A DNA stretch of 43,510 nt, taken from assembly GCA_016298185.1 (NCBI GenBank), contig JAEDDA010000008.1:1-43510 (forward strand). Reading direction: 5' to 3'. Source of the stretch: Bacilli bacterium. Its GTDB lineage: Bacteria > Bacillota_I > Bacilli_A > RFN20 > CAG-826. Under the pieces are notes generated by a model that was not told where the DNA came from, did not search any database, and worked only from the letters and a program-made list of their open reading frames with translations. A program made the translations under genes and the position numbers. This document shows, piece after piece, positions 1 to 8,433 of this stretch. The number at the start of each line of letters is the position of its first letter. Position 1 is the stretch's first letter.

Positions 1-86
1 ATCTTAACAACCAAGGCTCATTTTCATATCGGCAGTTGAACAACCGAGGATTCCCGTTTAGTTTCCTAAAGATAGATAAAAAGTTA

Positions 87-115
87 TTGACTGGTTTTTG
101 TTATTTCTATATATT
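87..115 (+). promoter_or_regulatory. rpsD promoter (sigma-A type)
   Basis: A -35 box TTGACT (87-92) is separated by exactly 17 bases from a -10 box TATATT (110-115), which predicts transcription starting near 121-123. The start falls about 150 bases before the rpsD start codon, leaving room for the structured leader. The 86 bases upstream hold no feature I recognise. Confidence 0.8.
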
Positions 116-120
116 TATTA

Positions 121-264
121 CTGCATGTAATGCAGCATGTGAATACGTCTTGACTGACGTTCTCAACACTTAAAGTAACCTAAGCTATAAGGCGAAACAG
201 AGAACACCCGAAGACAGGGATTCACACCTATCCATTATTTTGCAAAAAATTAAAGGAAAGGAAG
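121..264 (+). promoter_or_regulatory. Structured rpsD leader, candidate S4 autoregulatory RNA
   Basis: The untranslated leader contains nested helices that can be seen directly: a 5' hairpin CTGCAT/ATGCAG (121-135), a long-range pairing TGTGAAT (138-144) with ATTCACA (220-226), a hairpin ACGTC/GACGT (145-160), an alternative or tertiary pairing GTTCTC (159-164) with GAGAAC (200-205), and CCC/GGG (207-219). In Bacillus subtilis rpsD is a single gene repressed by its own product S4 binding the leader. That this leader does the same is inference from position and structure. The Shine-Dalgarno AGGAAGG lies at about 259-265, ten bases before the ATG. Confidence 0.6.
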
Positions 265-274
265 GAACTTATCA

Positions 275-880
275 ATGAGATACACAGGATCAGATTGGAA
301 AAGAAGCCGTCGTCTTGGTTTTTCTACACTTGAAACAGGCAAAGAATTAGCCAAACGTCCTTATGGACCTGGCCAACACGGTGCCAACCGTAAAAAGAAA
401 TTATCCGAATACGGTAAACAATTAGTCGAAAAACAAAAATTAAGACAAATGTATGGCGTCAATGAAAGACAATTCCGTCGCTTATTCATGATGGCCTTAG
501 CTTCTAAAGAAGTTACAGGTGTCGCCTTCATGAAATTACTTGAAAGCCGTCTCGATAACTTAGTGTTCCGTATGGGCTTTGCTCGCACACGTAAGGGTGC
601 AAGACAATTAGTCAACCACGGCCACATCGAAGTCAATGGCAAGAAAGTCGATATCCCATCATACCTCTGCAACGTCAATGACGTTATCTCCGTCAGAGAA
701 AACAGCAAAGATTTAAAAGTTATTAAAGAATCTTTAGAATCAGTCGCTGCTAAATATGGTTGGGTTGAAGTTAATGCAGAAAAATTGTCCGGTAAATACA
801 TTCGTGAAGTCGAACGTAAAGAATTACCACAAGATATCACTGAAAGTCAAATCGTCGAATACTACAACAGAAAGCTCTAA
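275..880 (+). CDS. rpsD: Small-subunit ribosomal protein S4 (uS4)
   Basis: This 201-residue protein is a primary 16S rRNA-binding protein that nucleates assembly of the 30S body. It has the full family length. The N-terminal domain carries the typical GPGQHG stretch, and the S4 RNA-binding domain runs from about residue 91 to 155. The N-terminus has no zinc-binding cysteine set, so this is the C-minus form of S4. The ATG at 275 follows a good Shine-Dalgarno sequence. The gene stands alone between its own promoter and leader and a strong terminator, as in other low-GC Gram-positives, where S4 represses its own synthesis. I am very sure of the identity. Confidence 0.98.
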   Translation: MRYTGSDWKRSRRLGFSTLETGKELAKRPYGPGQHGANRKKKLSEYGKQLVEKQKLRQMYGVNERQFRRLFMMALASKEVTGVAFMKLLESRLDNLVFRMGFARTRKGARQLVNHGHIEVNGKKVDIPSYLCNVNDVISVRENSKDLKVIKESLESVAAKYGWVEVNAEKLSGKYIREVERKELPQDITESQIVEYYNRKL

Positions 881-891
881 TTTTCGAAGAA

Positions 892-938
892 AAAAGCAAA
901 ACCGCAGGCATTGCGCTTGCGGTTTTTATTTTGCTTTT
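892..938. terminator. Bidirectional rho-independent terminator (rpsD / pncB)
   Basis: A GC-rich stem (AAAACCGCAGGC pairing with GCTTGCGGTTTT, 898-926, one G-T pair) is flanked by AAAAGCAAAA (892-901) and TTTTGCTTTT (929-938), which are also complementary. U-tracts therefore follow the hairpin on both strands. It sits between the convergent rpsD stop (880) and pncB stop (940) and can end both transcripts. Confidence 0.92.
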
Positions 939-939
939 A

Positions 940-2037
940 TTAATAAATTGGATAAGGAACTTTCTTTAATCTATCACTTGGATAGTTAGCACGTCCTTCT
1001 TTTGCTTCACCTTTGCCATCGAGCATAACTAAGTCTCCGGTAAATCCACATGTTGTATTATTCGCGAAATATGTTCCAACACCATACATGCTAACTGGGA
1101 CACCCGCCTCTTTCCATTCCTTGATTTTTTCTGCGGAGAAGGAAGAACTAACGGTGATTTTGACATAGTCAAATCCCGCATCATCCAAAGCTTTTCTCAA
1201 AGCGAAGATGAGTTCCTTGCAAACACCATGAGGATCAAAATCAGAAGTATCTTTATCGTCAAAATAATGGTCGATAAGTGCTTTACTAGTATCAACACGA
1301 ACACCATTGAGTTTTGGACCCAAGTGTTTCGCTAATATTAAACTATCTCTAACAACATTGTTGTGATAATCAATTAACGCCGTAACTTTTTCATTTGGGA
1401 AAGTCTTTAAGTATATATCAGCGGCTTTGCAAACATCGCCACCACAGATTTGGATTAAAGCGTGAGGCATAGTTCCCATACCATGACCACCATACCAATA
1501 TCCTTGGGCATCTGTGCTGACTTTTGCTAATCCCGCAACATAAGTTGCATAACCATCACCGATTTGTGTTTGATAGTCATCTTGTCTATCCGCCATAGAA
1601 AAGATAGGTGTATCACCAATAACTTTCATAACTTCATAAACATTTGTACATACACTTGTTCTTCTCGCTAAGATTCCATCGATAACGGATTCTAGGAAAC
1701 CGAAATTTTCATATTTGCCTGTTACTTTAAGAACTGGTTCGTTAGCTTGGATGATGTCACCATCATTTAATGCTTCGATGACTAATTCTTCAGGGTGAAT
1801 GGCAAATGTATGGATTAAAGCGATAGCTTCATCAACACCACATAGTTTAGAATCATTTCTTCTTTGAAACCATTGCATAGTAACAATGTGGTTTGGTTCG
1901 TTCTCTTTAACGATTTTATTACTTTTTAAAAAGTAATTCGCGGAAAAAAAGCCTTCACCTAATCTTTTATCGAACTGGAATGTTTTATTTGTTAAACGGC
2001 TGATTTTGCCTTGTTCTTTTAATTCTACTTCTGTCAT
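940..2037 (-). CDS. pncB: Nicotinate phosphoribosyltransferase
   Basis: This predicted enzyme joins nicotinate and PRPP, with ATP, to give nicotinate mononucleotide, the first step of NAD salvage. The 365-residue protein shows the conserved family segments FSMADRQDDYQTQIGDG, YGGHGMGTMPHAL and ALIDYHNNVVRDSL. It belongs to the shorter nicotinate phosphoribosyltransferase type. A longer frame opens at 2070, but the start at 2037 is preferred because GGAGG lies nine bases upstream and it begins just past the ytpR stop. It is the last gene of the glgC-to-pncB operon and ends at the bidirectional terminator. Substrate (nicotinate rather than nicotinamide) is inferred from family resemblance. Confidence 0.88.
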   Translation of the reverse strand: MTEVELKEQGKISRLTNKTFQFDKRLGEGFFSANYFLKSNKIVKENEPNHIVTMQWFQRRNDSKLCGVDEAIALIHTFAIHPEELVIEALNDGDIIQANEPVLKVTGKYENFGFLESVIDGILARRTSVCTNVYEVMKVIGDTPIFSMADRQDDYQTQIGDGYATYVAGLAKVSTDAQGYWYGGHGMGTMPHALIQICGGDVCKAADIYLKTFPNEKVTALIDYHNNVVRDSLILAKHLGPKLNGVRVDTSKALIDHYFDDKDTSDFDPHGVCKELIFALRKALDDAGFDYVKITVSSSFSAEKIKEWKEAGVPVSMYGVGTYFANNTTCGFTGDLVMLDGKGEAKEGRANYPSDRLKKVPYPIY

Positions 2038-2038
2038 T

Positions 2039-2602
2039 TTATTTGACCTCCAAGGTGAAGAAGTCTCCACCTATTTCTACATCTTTATCTAAGAGAAGAA
2101 TTTTGTCTTCTCCATCATTGTTTAAATCTTTATCTGTGCATATATGCGCAAGTTCTTTTACTTTTGTACGACCATTAATCATTGTCCCTGGAAGGGCTAC
2201 GACTACTTTATCACCAATATTTGCGTCATTACATTTTTCTGCGGTGATATTTTTATCGCCTAATGAAACGATTATTATATTTTCATTGATTTCTTTTATT
2301 TGTCCGACAAAATAACCGGAATTCTCTAACGGTTCTAATGGTTCGCATTTTGCATTAATTAATATGGAATTAATGACATCAATGAACACATTATTAGGGA
2401 AGAATAGCTTTTCACCATTATTCTTAATCTTTAGGAATTCTCTAATCTTATCTATCTTATAACCAATGACTTTGTCATTATCATAATAGACATGGACTCT
2501 TCCAATGACTTTTTCATCTTTGAATTCTTTATCAGTATCAAAGACAATAACTAAAGAATCACCATTATCTTTATAAGAATAAAATATACCGTAATCCTTC
2601 AT
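2039..2602 (-). CDS. ytpR: YtpR-like protein (DUF4479 + degenerate tRNA-binding OB domain)
   Basis: The 187-residue protein resembles Bacillus YtpR: an N-terminal DUF4479-like half (about 1-95) followed by an EMAP/tRNA-binding-type OB domain (about 100-187) of the kind found at the N-terminus of PheT. The ending, an ICTDKDL stretch followed by ILLLDKDVEIGGDFF, lines up with the YtpR ending. The domain is diverged: the HPNADKL-like segment usually present in this fold has been replaced. The start at 2602 is chosen over an upstream ATG at 2647 because it has a GGAG just upstream and lies directly after the trmB stop codon. The function of YtpR is not firmly known; RNA binding is inferred from the fold. 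Confidence 0.75.
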   Translation of the reverse strand: MKDYGIFYSYKDNGDSLVIVFDTDKEFKDEKVIGRVHVYYDNDKVIGYKIDKIREFLKIKNNGEKLFFPNNVFIDVINSILINAKCEPLEPLENSGYFVGQIKEINENIIIVSLGDKNITAEKCNDANIGDKVVVALPGTMINGRTKVKELAHICTDKDLNNDGEDKILLLDKDVEIGGDFFTLEVK

Positions 2603-2603
2603 G

Positions 2604-3212
2604 TTATTTCTCCAATATAATTCTATGAATTGGGACGCCTTCATCACGGAATGACTTTTCGTATTCTGTCATCGTATCAAAAGGATCATAGTCTTGATAA
2701 TCATCAGTTTTAAAAACTAATTTGAAATCAGAATTTTCTAAGTTTTCTAAAGTGAAGGTGAATAAATCGACGTTATCGGTTTTGATAATGAGCCTTCCAC
2801 CTTTTTTTAGAACACGATAATAGTTCTTTAAATAACTATCCGCGGTTAATCTTCTTTTATGGTGTTTTTTCTTTGGCCATGGGTCAGAGAAGTTTAAGAA
2901 TATCGCTTCAATGGAATTATCCGCGATTTTATCCATTAAAAATTCAGCATTTAAGAACATTAATCGAGCATTTGGAAGTTGTTCCTCCACTAGTTTCTTC
3001 GCAGTAAAACCACAGCAAGTGACATTGCGTTCGATACCAACGAAGAACTTATCAGGGAATTTCTTTGCCATATCCACAAGGAATTGTCCTTTACCAGAAC
3101 CAATTTCTAAATAATATGGTTTATCAAAATTCAGAAGTTGCTCTTCCTCGAACATCACTTCTTTATGTTCTTCAATATATGGGACCGTCCAAGCTTTAAA
3201 CTTAGTTCTCAT
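2604..3212 (-). CDS. trmB: tRNA (guanine-N7)-methyltransferase
   Basis: TrmB methylates N7 of G46 in the variable loop of tRNA using S-adenosylmethionine. The 202-residue sequence has the SAM-binding LEIGSGKGQFL near residue 36 and the family signature NFSDPWPKKKHHKRRL near residue 107. The length is normal. The start overlaps the last 11 bases of the upstream ECF/M20 gene, which suggests translational coupling, and ytpR follows with almost no gap. In many Firmicutes trmB and ytpR are also close together, which supports the pairing. Confidence 0.95.
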   Translation of the reverse strand: MRTKFKAWTVPYIEEHKEVMFEEEQLLNFDKPYYLEIGSGKGQFLVDMAKKFPDKFFVGIERNVTCCGFTAKKLVEEQLPNARLMFLNAEFLMDKIADNSIEAIFLNFSDPWPKKKHHKRRLTADSYLKNYYRVLKKGGRLIIKTDNVDLFTFTLENLENSDFKLVFKTDDYQDYDPFDTMTEYEKSFRDEGVPIHRIILEK

Positions 3213-5205
3213 TTCTTTCCTCTAATTTCTTTCCTAAATCCACGATTGCTTTAGCATAAATGCTAACGGATTTAAATAAATCGGTTTTCTTCATTTGTTC
3301 ACCTGGTGAATGCATATTGCTGTTCCATCCTGGGAATTCCGCGCCGAAAGCGACAACGTTGTCGGCTTCTTTAGCATAAGTTCCACCACCAATAGCTTTT
3401 GGTGTGGATTTATAGTCACCAGTTTCTTTTTGGTAAGCTTCTAATAATGTTTGCACTAATACTGATTCTTTTGGATAGAAGAGTAATTTAGATTCGCTTA
3501 AGAACTCAACAGAAAATGGTTTGCTATGTTCTTTAATATTGTATTGAGCTTCATCAACATGGCATTTATCGACATAACGGAAATTGACAATCATCTTGAA
3601 TTCACCTTTTTCCACCCAATCGATAATACCAACGTTTAATGAGTTATGACCCATTTCATCACTATTGGCGTATGCTTCTAAACCATAACCTTGTAAGTTC
3701 TCATAGCAGTTATGTAAGTGCAATAAATCCTTGTTTGTATAGAATTTAGCAATAGCTTTGATTGCGGCGATACCGGCATTAAAACCAAGTTCTGGTGTAG
3801 AACCATGCGCGGCCACACCATGGAATGTTATTGTATCTATATCATCTTCACGAACATGGCTAAATTTATAGTCATGATCAGTTAAATAAGTGATGAATTC
3901 TGGATCATAGTCCATGACCACATCACACTTCTCAATAACTGAGTTACTAGCCACACCACCATGGATGGAATGAATGTGTTTTAAACTAAGTTTCTTTTTA
4001 ACCTCAAAATTGATAATACCTTTTTCCGCAAAAATCAAAGGATATTCGGCATCTGGAGAGAAGCCAAAGTCTGGTTGAGGTTTCTTTAATTTTTGGAAAT
4101 AGTATTCCACGCCAGCGGAACCACTTTCTTCGTTTCCACCAACGATAAATCTAATTTGATAATCGCCTTGTAAGTGATTGTCTCTAACTGCTTTCATAGC
4201 ATAGTAAGCAGCGAGTAACGGTCCTTTATCATCAGCGACACCACGGCCTGTTAATCTATCGCCACGATCAACCATTTGAAATGGCTCTTGATCCCAACCA
4301 GTTCCGGCAGGGACAACATCAGCGTGGGCCATAATGGTAATGTTCTTACCTTCACCACAGATGATTTCGACTACTTTGTTCGCGTAGTTTCTGACTTCGA
4401 ATCCATCGTCTTTAGCAAGGTTTGCGATATATGTTAAAGCGTTTGTAACACCTTGACCAAATGGGTTTTCTTTACTGACAGTTTCTTCATCGTAAACAGA
4501 GTTAATAGCGACAAATTCACCAAGATGCTTAAGCAAATCATCGTGGTATTGCGCAGTAATTGTGTCATAAAGTGTTTCTTTTGCTTTCTTTTTCACTGTT
4601 CCGTGATAGATAGCTTGATATTGTGGGAAGGCTTTATCTAATGCCAAGATGACAAGTGGGCATAAGACAAGTGCACCAGCAACTTCAACTGGGAAGTTAA
4701 TCGCCATAGAGGCAAACATTGTCTTCATGAATGTGGCAAAGACTTCTTCGGAATTGAACGCCACATAAAGCATTAATAAAACTGCTAATGTATGAAAAAC
4801 AGTAATAACGCCACACAAGATTACGTCAATTGAGTATCTTAATTTTGGTCTTCTTATTAAGCGTGTTAAGTCAAAGGCTAGGCCAGCGATAAATCCAAAG
4901 AAGATTCGTGGTAAAATAGATACAAGCGGGTTTTGGAAAGCAGGATTTCCGATAATGAATGAATTGGCCCAGCAGAATAAACCAAAAGTCGCACCAGAAA
5001 GAATACCGGCTTTCCAGCCTAAGAGCCATGAAAAGATAATCACAAATAAGTGAATAATAGTAATTTCGAATGCACCTGGGATAATTTTGATATATCCTAC
5101 ATTAGGTACAAAGTTTAATATCGCCATTACTGCGATAATAATCGCGGCAAAAGCAATATCAGTAACGCGTTTATTTCTTAAAGAATTTTCTTTTTTCTTA
5201 GCCAT
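3202..5205 (-). CDS. ECF transporter S component fused to M20 (PepV/Sapep-like) dipeptidase
   Basis: This is one uninterrupted 667-residue reading frame with two unlike halves. Residues about 12-195 are hydrophobic, with five or six membrane segments, and look like the substrate-binding S component of an energy-coupling-factor vitamin transporter. Residues about 215-667 are a complete M20 metallopeptidase of the PepV/Sapep dipeptidase type. All expected metal and catalytic residues are visible: H294 and D296 (HADVVPAG), D326 (VADDKGP), E359/E360 (NEESGS), D385 (PDAEYP) and H632 (NMHSPGE). The start at 5205 is preferred over 5220 because it follows the coaX stop and has GAGG upstream. The peptidase half should face the cytoplasm if it follows the last helix inside. 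Substrate and coupling are unknown. Confidence 0.85.
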   Translation of the reverse strand: MAKKKENSLRNKRVTDIAFAAIIIAVMAILNFVPNVGYIKIIPGAFEITIIHLFVIIFSWLLGWKAGILSGATFGLFCWANSFIIGNPAFQNPLVSILPRIFFGFIAGLAFDLTRLIRRPKLRYSIDVILCGVITVFHTLAVLLMLYVAFNSEEVFATFMKTMFASMAINFPVEVAGALVLCPLVILALDKAFPQYQAIYHGTVKKKAKETLYDTITAQYHDDLLKHLGEFVAINSVYDEETVSKENPFGQGVTNALTYIANLAKDDGFEVRNYANKVVEIICGEGKNITIMAHADVVPAGTGWDQEPFQMVDRGDRLTGRGVADDKGPLLAAYYAMKAVRDNHLQGDYQIRFIVGGNEESGSAGVEYYFQKLKKPQPDFGFSPDAEYPLIFAEKGIINFEVKKKLSLKHIHSIHGGVASNSVIEKCDVVMDYDPEFITYLTDHDYKFSHVREDDIDTITFHGVAAHGSTPELGFNAGIAAIKAIAKFYTNKDLLHLHNCYENLQGYGLEAYANSDEMGHNSLNVGIIDWVEKGEFKMIVNFRYVDKCHVDEAQYNIKEHSKPFSVEFLSESKLLFYPKESVLVQTLLEAYQKETGDYKSTPKAIGGGTYAKEADNVVAFGAEFPGWNSNMHSPGEQMKKTDLFKSVSIYAKAIVDLGKKLEERNEN

Positions 5206-5206
5206 T

Positions 5207-5977
5207 TTATTTGTCCTCATTTCTAATCAAGATACGATTGAGGCCTTCTAAGCAAAGTGTCTCATCATATATGAATTCATTTCTTAAAATGTCTTTGAGA
5301 TAAATAGCACTACCACCAGTTAAGATGTGCTTACATGGATAACCGAGTTCTTCTTCATAACGATTAATAATTCCATCAATCATATCAGCATGCCCATAAG
5401 TCACACCAGCATTAATAGCGTCCACTGTGTTTTTCGCCATCACTGTTTTTGGTGCTTTAACAGATATCTCATGTAATAATGCTGCGCGATTTGTTAATGC
5501 AGACACACTTAATGCGAGTCCTGGCATAATCATGCAACTCACGAAAGCACCACTCTTATCGATAAGCAATACTTTTGTCGCAGTACCCAAATCGGTAATT
5601 AAACATGGATAACCATATTTTTCTTTTGCGCCGACCATAACGGCGATGAGGTCATTGCCAACTTCACTAGGATTATCAACATGTACTGGGAGTCCGGTTT
5701 TAACACCTGGAGCAATAAGTAATGGTTCCTTGTTAAAGATGGTTTTTACTGCGCTAATAAGTTCATCATTAACGCTGGGAACAACACTAGAAAAAATTAT
5801 GCGATCAATTTGCTTCGCATCCAAAGAAAGATCCTTAAGTGTTCGTTCAATGACGGATATATATTCGTCACTTGTCTTCTTTGTGTCGACTGTAAATGAC
5901 AGCCTCTTGTGGAGTTGTTCTTCTTTGAAGAACCCTACTCCAACTGTGGTATTACCCACATCAATGCATAAGTTCAT
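5207..5977 (-). CDS. coaX: Type III pantothenate kinase
   Basis: CoaX phosphorylates pantothenate in the first step of coenzyme A synthesis. The 256-residue protein shows the ASKHA-fold phosphate loop DVGNTTVGVGFF at residues 6-17, the PGVKTGLPV segment, DLGTATK and the adenosine-side LTGGSA. Type III enzymes are not inhibited by CoA and often need a monovalent cation, which is family knowledge. The start has GGAGG six bases upstream. The 45-base gap to leuS holds no terminator, so it is probably in the same operon. The gene directly after it is the ECF S-component fusion, so a vitamin link between the two is possible but unproven. Confidence 0.93.
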   Translation of the reverse strand: MNLCIDVGNTTVGVGFFKEEQLHKRLSFTVDTKKTSDEYISVIERTLKDLSLDAKQIDRIIFSSVVPSVNDELISAVKTIFNKEPLLIAPGVKTGLPVHVDNPSEVGNDLIAVMVGAKEKYGYPCLITDLGTATKVLLIDKSGAFVSCMIMPGLALSVSALTNRAALLHEISVKAPKTVMAKNTVDAINAGVTYGHADMIDGIINRYEEELGYPCKHILTGGSAIYLKDILRNEFIYDETLCLEGLNRILIRNEDK

Positions 5978-6022
5978 TTTTTACCTCCGCTACAATCCCA
6001 AATGGGTATCGTGCTATTTAAA

Positions 6023-8419
6023 CTAAGCAACTACTATATTAACAATTTTGTTTTTAACAACAATGATTTTTTTAATCTCGTGTCCTTCGACAAATTTTAT
6101 GACGTTCTCTTGAGAAAGGGCGATTTCTTTAGTCTTTTCATCATCGCTATCTTTTTCAATTTCGATTGTCGCTCTTAATTTGCCATTCACACTAACAGCG
6201 ATTTTCACTGTATTGGCTTCGAGTTTGTTTGGATCAAATGTTGGCCAAGATTCAAAGGCGATTGTGTTATCATGACCAAGTTTTTCCCACATCTCTTCAC
6301 CGATATGAGGAGTAATACAGGAGATGAGTTTCACAAATCCTTCTGCGTATTTTCTTGGCAACTTACCAACGCGATAAACTTCATTAATGAAAATCATCAT
6401 TTGGCTAATCGCTGTATTAAACGCTAAGATTTCATAATCTTCAGTTACTTTCTTCACTGTTTGGTTATAAACCAAATCAAGTTCTGAGACTTCTTCGTCA
6501 ACGACAAAGCCGCTTTCTAAGATGGCTCTCCAAACTCTTTCTAAGAATCTATGTGCACCTTCGACGCCCTGCTCACTCCAAGGTTTGCTCGCTTCAAGTG
6601 GTCCCATAAACATTTCATATAAACGAAGTGTATCAGCACCATAGTCTCTTACGATATCGCTTGGGTTAACAACATATTCAGGGAATCTCTTGCCCATCTT
6701 GATGCCGTTGGCGCCTAAAATCATTCCTTGGTGAACGAGTTTCTTAAATGGTTCATCAAAGGAAATATAACCTTTCTTATAAAGGTATTTAGTCCAAATA
6801 CGAGAGTAGATTAAGTGACCAACCGCATGTTCTGGTCCGCCAATATATAAGTCGACAGGTAACCAGTGATCAGCGAGTTTCTTATCACAGAATGTATTTT
6901 CATTCTTTGGATCAACATATCTTAAGAAGTACCAGCTACTACCGGCACTACCAGGCATTGTAGAAGTCTCTCTTAAGCCGTTTTTACCATTAAATTGATA
7001 TTTCTTCCATTCGGAAGCATTTTCAAGTGGAGCCTTGCCGTTATGGCCCTTATAATCATCAAGGATAGGTAAGACTAATGGTAGTTCTTTATCATCTAAA
7101 GCATGGATAGTTCCATCTTCCATATGGACGACAGGAACTGGTTCACCCCAATATCTTTGACGGGCAAAAATCCATTCTCTGAATTTATAGTTAATTTTCT
7201 TTTCACCGATGCCTTTTTCTTTTAAGAATTCGAGCATCTTATTAATAGCGTCTTCTTTATTAAGTCCGTTTAAGAATTCGGAATTAATATGTAAGCCATC
7301 ATCTTCATAAGCTTCTTTAGAAATATCTCCGCCTTCTAAGACTTGGATAATATCTAAGCCAAATTTCTTAGCGAAAGCATAGTCTCTACTATCATGAGCT
7401 GGGACCGCCATAATAGCGCCAGTACCATAAGTAGATAAGACATAATCAGAGATATAGATTGGAATCTTCTTTCCATTCGCAGGATTAACTGCATAAGCAC
7501 CAGTGAAAACACCGGTCTTTTCTTTATTTAAAGAAGTTCTTTCAAGTTCACTCTTTCTGGCGGCTTCTTCAATATATTTATTCACTGCAGCAAGTTGTTC
7601 TTTGCTTGCGATTTTCTTCACGAGCTCGTGTTCAGGTGCTAGTACGCAATAAGTGGCACCGAAAAGTGTGTCGCATCTTGTGGTAAAAACTGTGAACTTT
7701 TCATCACTATCAGCAACTTTGAAATCCACTAAAGCACCGATTGATTTACCAATCCAGTTTCTTTGGATTTCTTTTGTCGACTCTGGCCAATCAATACGAT
7801 TAAGGCCTTCTAATAATTCTTCACCAAATTGAGCTTGGTCAATAACCCATTGTTTTAAGTTTTTTCTAACAACTGGATATCCACCTCTTTCACTCTTACC
7901 ATCAATGACTTCGTCATTTGATAAGACGGTACCGAGTTCTTCACACCAGTTAACTGGCATGTCGATATATTTGGCATAGCCATCAAGGAATAAACCTTTA
8001 AAAATCCATTGCGTCCATTTATAGAAATTTGGATCACTTGTGGAAATCACTTTATCCCAGTCGTAGTCAAAACCAAGTTCTTTTAATTGATGGGTAAAGG
8101 TTTCAATGTTTTTTTGGGTAAATCCTTCTGGATGGTTTCCCGTTTGAATTGCGTATTGTTCCGCAGGCAAGCCAAATGAGTCGTATCCCATTGGGTGAAG
8201 GACGTTATATCCTTGCATTCTTTTCATACGGGAAACGATATCGGTTGCGGTATATCCTTCTGGGTGACCTGCATGTAGGCCTACGCCTGATGGGTATGGG
8301 AACATATCAAGCGCATAAAATTTAGGTTTAGAGAAATCCCAAACATCAGTCTTAAAAGTCTGATGTTCTTCCCAATATTTTTGCCATTTTTTCTCTATAT
8401 TTTTATAGTCGTAGCTCAT
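6023..8419 (-). CDS. leuS: Leucyl-tRNA synthetase
   Basis: LeuRS attaches leucine to tRNA-Leu. The 798-residue sequence has the class I HIGH-type motif HAGH at residues 49-52, the CP1 editing domain with TVFTTRCDTLFGATY and the conserved editing segment VPAHDSRD, and an anticodon-binding C-terminal half. The KMSKS loop is altered to KMGKR near residue 575 (GIKMGKRFPEYVVNPSDI), keeping the first and last lysine-like charges but not the consensus. No T-box leader is present, because the gene starts only 14 bases after glgA and must be co-transcribed with the glycogen genes. A GAGG lies eight bases before the ATG. Confidence 0.97.
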   Translation of the reverse strand: MSYDYKNIEKKWQKYWEEHQTFKTDVWDFSKPKFYALDMFPYPSGVGLHAGHPEGYTATDIVSRMKRMQGYNVLHPMGYDSFGLPAEQYAIQTGNHPEGFTQKNIETFTHQLKELGFDYDWDKVISTSDPNFYKWTQWIFKGLFLDGYAKYIDMPVNWCEELGTVLSNDEVIDGKSERGGYPVVRKNLKQWVIDQAQFGEELLEGLNRIDWPESTKEIQRNWIGKSIGALVDFKVADSDEKFTVFTTRCDTLFGATYCVLAPEHELVKKIASKEQLAAVNKYIEEAARKSELERTSLNKEKTGVFTGAYAVNPANGKKIPIYISDYVLSTYGTGAIMAVPAHDSRDYAFAKKFGLDIIQVLEGGDISKEAYEDDGLHINSEFLNGLNKEDAINKMLEFLKEKGIGEKKINYKFREWIFARQRYWGEPVPVVHMEDGTIHALDDKELPLVLPILDDYKGHNGKAPLENASEWKKYQFNGKNGLRETSTMPGSAGSSWYFLRYVDPKNENTFCDKKLADHWLPVDLYIGGPEHAVGHLIYSRIWTKYLYKKGYISFDEPFKKLVHQGMILGANGIKMGKRFPEYVVNPSDIVRDYGADTLRLYEMFMGPLEASKPWSEQGVEGAHRFLERVWRAILESGFVVDEEVSELDLVYNQTVKKVTEDYEILAFNTAISQMMIFINEVYRVGKLPRKYAEGFVKLISCITPHIGEEMWEKLGHDNTIAFESWPTFDPNKLEANTVKIAVSVNGKLRATIEIEKDSDDEKTKEIALSQENVIKFVEGHEIKKIIVVKNKIVNIVVA

Positions 8420-8433
8420 ATGCTAACCTCAAG

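Noticed and set aside
1..66. Possible 3' end of a structured RNA such as 6S RNA
   Set aside because: A few bases look similar to the end of 6S RNA, but there is no terminator and most of the sequence would be outside the window.
3..173. An open frame of about 57 codons entering from the left edge, with an LNNQG/LNNRG repeat
   Set aside because: It has no start codon in the window, runs through the rpsD promoter and leader and resembles no protein I know. The matching DNA repeat (AACAACCAAGG at 6-16, AACAACCGAGG at 39-49) is short. I could not decide whether a real gene or RNA ends here.
8420..8433. T-box control of leuS
   Set aside because: Only 14 bases separate glgA and leuS, so no leader RNA can fit.
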